In this document: positions 62,086 through 64,000 of the stretch, piece by piece | How the letters are laid out: every line of letters begins with the position of its first letter | Numbering within the stretch: position 1 is the stretch's first letter | From: Brochothrix campestris | GTDB taxonomy: Bacteria > Bacillota > Bacilli > Lactobacillales > Listeriaceae | Length of the DNA stretch: 64,000 bases | Assembly: GCF_046058945.1 (NCBI RefSeq) | Contig: NZ_CP175511.1 | Span: forward strand, 2,046,001 to 2,110,000 | Direction of reading: 5' to 3' | Notes under the pieces: generated by a model | What the model was told of the DNA's origin: nothing | The model's database searches: none | What the model saw: the letters and a program-made list of their open reading frames with translations, nothing else | Made by a program: the position numbers and the translations under genes

Positions 62086-63108
62086 ATGATTGAACTTAAA
62101 AACATTTCAAAAGACTATACTGTCGATAAAAAAGTGATTACAGCTTTAAAAGACGTCTCCGTCCAAGTTAATGCTGGTGAAATATATGGGGTAATTGGCT
62201 ACAGCGGTGCCGGCAAGAGCACGCTCATCCGCTGTATTAACCTGCTAGAAACACCCACTACAGGGCAAGTTTTCATTGACGGTGTTAATTTACAAGTCTT
62301 AGATAAAATCGCCTTACGTCAAGCACGCCAAAAAATCGGAATGATCTTTCAAGGCTACAATCTCTTAACAACGGCCACTGTTTATGACAACATTGCGATT
62401 CCGTTAAAATTAACAGGTCTATCAAAAGAAGTCATCGCTGAGCGCGTTGAAAAATATTTAGGCATTGTCGGTCTTAGCGATCGAGCTACCGCTTACCCAG
62501 CACAACTATCGGGCGGACAAAAACAGCGGGTGGCGATTGCCCGTGCGCTCTCTCACGAACCTGAAATTTTACTTAGTGATGAGGCAACCAGTGCACTTGA
62601 TCCAAATACAACCGAATCAATTTTAGCGTTACTGCTCGAAATTAATGAAAAACTCGGCCTCACTATCTTTTTAATTACACATGAACTGAGTGTGATTCAA
62701 CGCCTATGTGATCGAGTAGCTGTGATGGAAAACGGTGAAATTGTCGAACAAGGAACAGTCGTCGAAGTGTTTACACAACCACGCTCAACTGTTACAAAAA
62801 GTTTCTTGAAAAATTCAGCGAAGTATAAAATCCCTGAAAAAATCGTCGGCGCGTTTGATCAAACAGGTGTCTTAATCCAATGTACCTTCGTCGGTGATGC
62901 AGCAAGTCAACCGGCTTTAGCTTATGTTAGTAAACATTTTAATGTCGTCCCAAATATTATCGCTGGTGGCATCGATCAATTTAAAAACGAAGCGATTGGG
63001 AATTTGATTGTCCACTTAGAAGGTCGCACAGCTGACATTACTAACACAATTACCTATTTAGAAAGCCAAGCCATTATCGTTACGAAAGAAGGTGTCCTTA
63101 ATGTCTAA
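62086..63108 (+). CDS. metN: Methionine ABC ATPase MetN
   Basis: A 340-residue ATPase. Walker A GYSGAGKST, signature LSGGQKQRVAIARAL, Walker B ILLSDEA; the C-terminal NIL domain (about 265-340) senses methionine and gives trans-inhibition. GGGGGACG precedes the ATG. Confidence 0.95.
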   Translation: MIELKNISKDYTVDKKVITALKDVSVQVNAGEIYGVIGYSGAGKSTLIRCINLLETPTTGQVFIDGVNLQVLDKIALRQARQKIGMIFQGYNLLTTATVYDNIAIPLKLTGLSKEVIAERVEKYLGIVGLSDRATAYPAQLSGGQKQRVAIARALSHEPEILLSDEATSALDPNTTESILALLLEINEKLGLTIFLITHELSVIQRLCDRVAVMENGEIVEQGTVVEVFTQPRSTVTKSFLKNSAKYKIPEKIVGAFDQTGVLIQCTFVGDAASQPALAYVSKHFNVVPNIIAGGIDQFKNEAIGNLIVHLEGRTADITNTITYLESQAIIVTKEGVLNV

Positions 63109-63760
63109 TTTTTTCTCTGAATGGGGCCCCACGATTCTCGAAGGGTTGATTGCAACTTTACAAATGACTGCTATCTCACTCGTTATCTCGGTGATTTTAG
63201 GCGTGCCACTGGCGATTTTATTAGTACTTACACGTAAAGGTGGACACGCTGAAAATAAAATCACTTACACGATTGCCAATGCGATTATTAATATTATTCG
63301 CTCGATTCCCTTTATCATTCTGCTCTTCTTTTTGATTCCGTTCACAAAGTTAGTTGCCGGCACAACTATTGGAGTACAAGGGGTAATCGTACCGTTAGTT
63401 GTGTACTGTGCTCCCTATATCGCCCGTTTAATTGAATCAGCCTTATTAGAGGTTGATAAAGGGGTTGTTGAGGCCTATCAATCAATGGGTATCGCGACTT
63501 GGAAAATCATCTGGTTCGTGATGGTGCGTGAATCACGTTCAGCCATTATTCTAGGCTTAACCATTGCTACGATTGGTTTAATTGGTGCAACAGCAATGGC
63601 CGGTTTTGTTGGTGCTGGTGGACTTGGCGACTTAGCGTATCAATTCGGTTACCTCCGCTTCCAGCCAGGAATGATGTATGTCACCTTAATTCTCTTAATT
63701 ATTATCGTTCAACTTCTGCAATCAGCCGGTAGCCTCATTGCCCGCCGCCTAAAGAAGTAA
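63101..63760 (+). CDS. metI: Methionine ABC permease MetI
   Basis: A 219-residue permease from the ATG at 63101, overlapping metN by eight bases (a GTG at 63092 is open but less likely). Five helices; AYQSMGIATWKIIWFVMVRESRS is the EAA loop and FVGAGGLGDLAYQFGYLRF is typical of MetI. Confidence 0.94.
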   Translation: MSNFFSEWGPTILEGLIATLQMTAISLVISVILGVPLAILLVLTRKGGHAENKITYTIANAIINIIRSIPFIILLFFLIPFTKLVAGTTIGVQGVIVPLVVYCAPYIARLIESALLEVDKGVVEAYQSMGIATWKIIWFVMVRESRSAIILGLTIATIGLIGATAMAGFVGAGGLGDLAYQFGYLRFQPGMMYVTLILLIIIVQLLQSAGSLIARRLKK

Positions 63761-63792
63761 ACATTGTTTTATTAAAAATAATACGAGATAAA

Positions 63793-63823
63793 AAGCGCTA
63801 AGCAAAACGATTGCTTAGCGCTT
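63793..63823 (+). terminator. Hairpin after metI
   Basis: AAGCGCTAAGCAA-aacga-TTGCTTAGCGCTT, perfect 13-base stem with an A-run at its left. The T-tract expected on the right is replaced by a repeat copy. Confidence 0.8.
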
Positions 63824-63824
63824 C

Positions 63825-64000
63825 AGATTGTAGAGAAAGTCGAATTAAATTGCGTTTACTTTGAACATTAGTTCAAGTGACTTTGGCTACAAGATAACTT
63901 GACTGAAAAGAAACGTTGTTATATCCTCGCGTTTAATCAGCTAACTTCTATGATATTTCATGGAAAAGTAGTGACGGGAAATAGTCGAGACGTTATTTTC
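63825..64000 (+). repeat. Terminator-associated repeat, cut by the window end
   Basis: AGATTGTAGAGAAAGTC (63825 on) with GACTTTGGCTACAAGAT (63879-63894) form module A; GACTGAAAAGAAACGTTGTT and ATATCCTCGCG are module B; TGACGGGAAATAGTCGAGAC and GTTATTTTC at the edge are module C as at 2.99-3.02 kb. Module D and the right hairpin would lie outside. Confidence 0.75.

Noticed and set aside
1..64000. Prophage, integrative element or secondary-metabolite cluster
   Set aside because: No integrase, phage structural genes, conjugation genes or biosynthetic genes; gene content is ordinary chromosomal apart from the small repeats.

Overview
The window looks like the chromosome of a low-GC Gram-positive bacterium of class Bacilli, on the Listeriaceae/Lactobacillales side. 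The evidence is AT-rich DNA, strong AGGAGG-type ribosome sites, many lipobox lipoproteins, an S-box (SAM-I) riboswitch, class III fructose-bisphosphatase, a RelP-type small alarmone synthetase, PTS-type dihydroxyacetone kinase, GbuABC, a PsaA/EfaA-type manganese transporter, sigma-54 and DUF1149/DUF1516/DUF2187 proteins. A Brochothrix- or Carnobacterium-like host would fit, but the sequence alone does not settle the genus. There are no rRNA or tRNA genes, no CRISPR array, no prophage and no intact insertion sequence.

Layout. 1-5.3 kb: two HAD phosphatases, a YdcF-like membrane protein, and an aminotransferase plus 2-hydroxyacid dehydrogenase pair that should turn amino acids into hydroxy acids. 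5.4-10.5 kb: a YfhO-type membrane protein and the copper pair ycnI/ycnJ. 10.8-15.1 kb: an oxidoreductase, a DUF2187 protein, cold-shock protein, a candidate small RNA, fbp and a small membrane protein. 15.2-23.0 kb: an oligopeptide uptake locus oppBCDF followed by two oppA genes, with a 26-residue membrane microprotein between the oppAs on the other strand. 23.5-30.2 kb: a membrane protein of unknown function, histidine phosphatase, relP, ASCH protein, guanine deaminase, purine permease and azlCD. 30.3-38.6 kb: the YcgR/YcgQ pair, YisL, orphan PstS, an L,D-transpeptidase, an IS remnant, a LysM-3D wall protein, an IsdG-type haem monooxygenase under a Fur box, a DUF1149 protein and an orphan MetQ-like lipoprotein. 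38.6-48.8 kb: gbuABC, glyoxalase, tyrosine phosphatase, dhaKLM, an unknown regulator-like protein and mntCBA. 49.0-54.5 kb: three more oppA-type lipoproteins in a row. 54.6-63.8 kb: an APC permease, rpoN, a PadR regulator, VanZ, a split chromate transporter, a DUF2653 protein, and metQNI under a SAM riboswitch.

The dominant theme is nutrient uptake by ABC transporters. Five OppA paralogues serve one OppBCDF core, and CodY-like boxes lie at opp, at two orphan oppA promoters and at the met operon, which suggests shared amino-acid-starvation control. Metal homeostasis (Mn, Fe/haem, Cu) and osmotic protection are also well represented.

The most unusual signal is a family of intergenic repeats, six copies including fragments. 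Every copy abuts the stem of a transcription terminator. In the full copy at 2.8-3.2 kb the terminator hairpin is present on both sides of the element, as if the element inserted into a bidirectional terminator and duplicated it. Two copies carry a module that can fold into a multi-stem RNA, with partly compensatory changes between copies.
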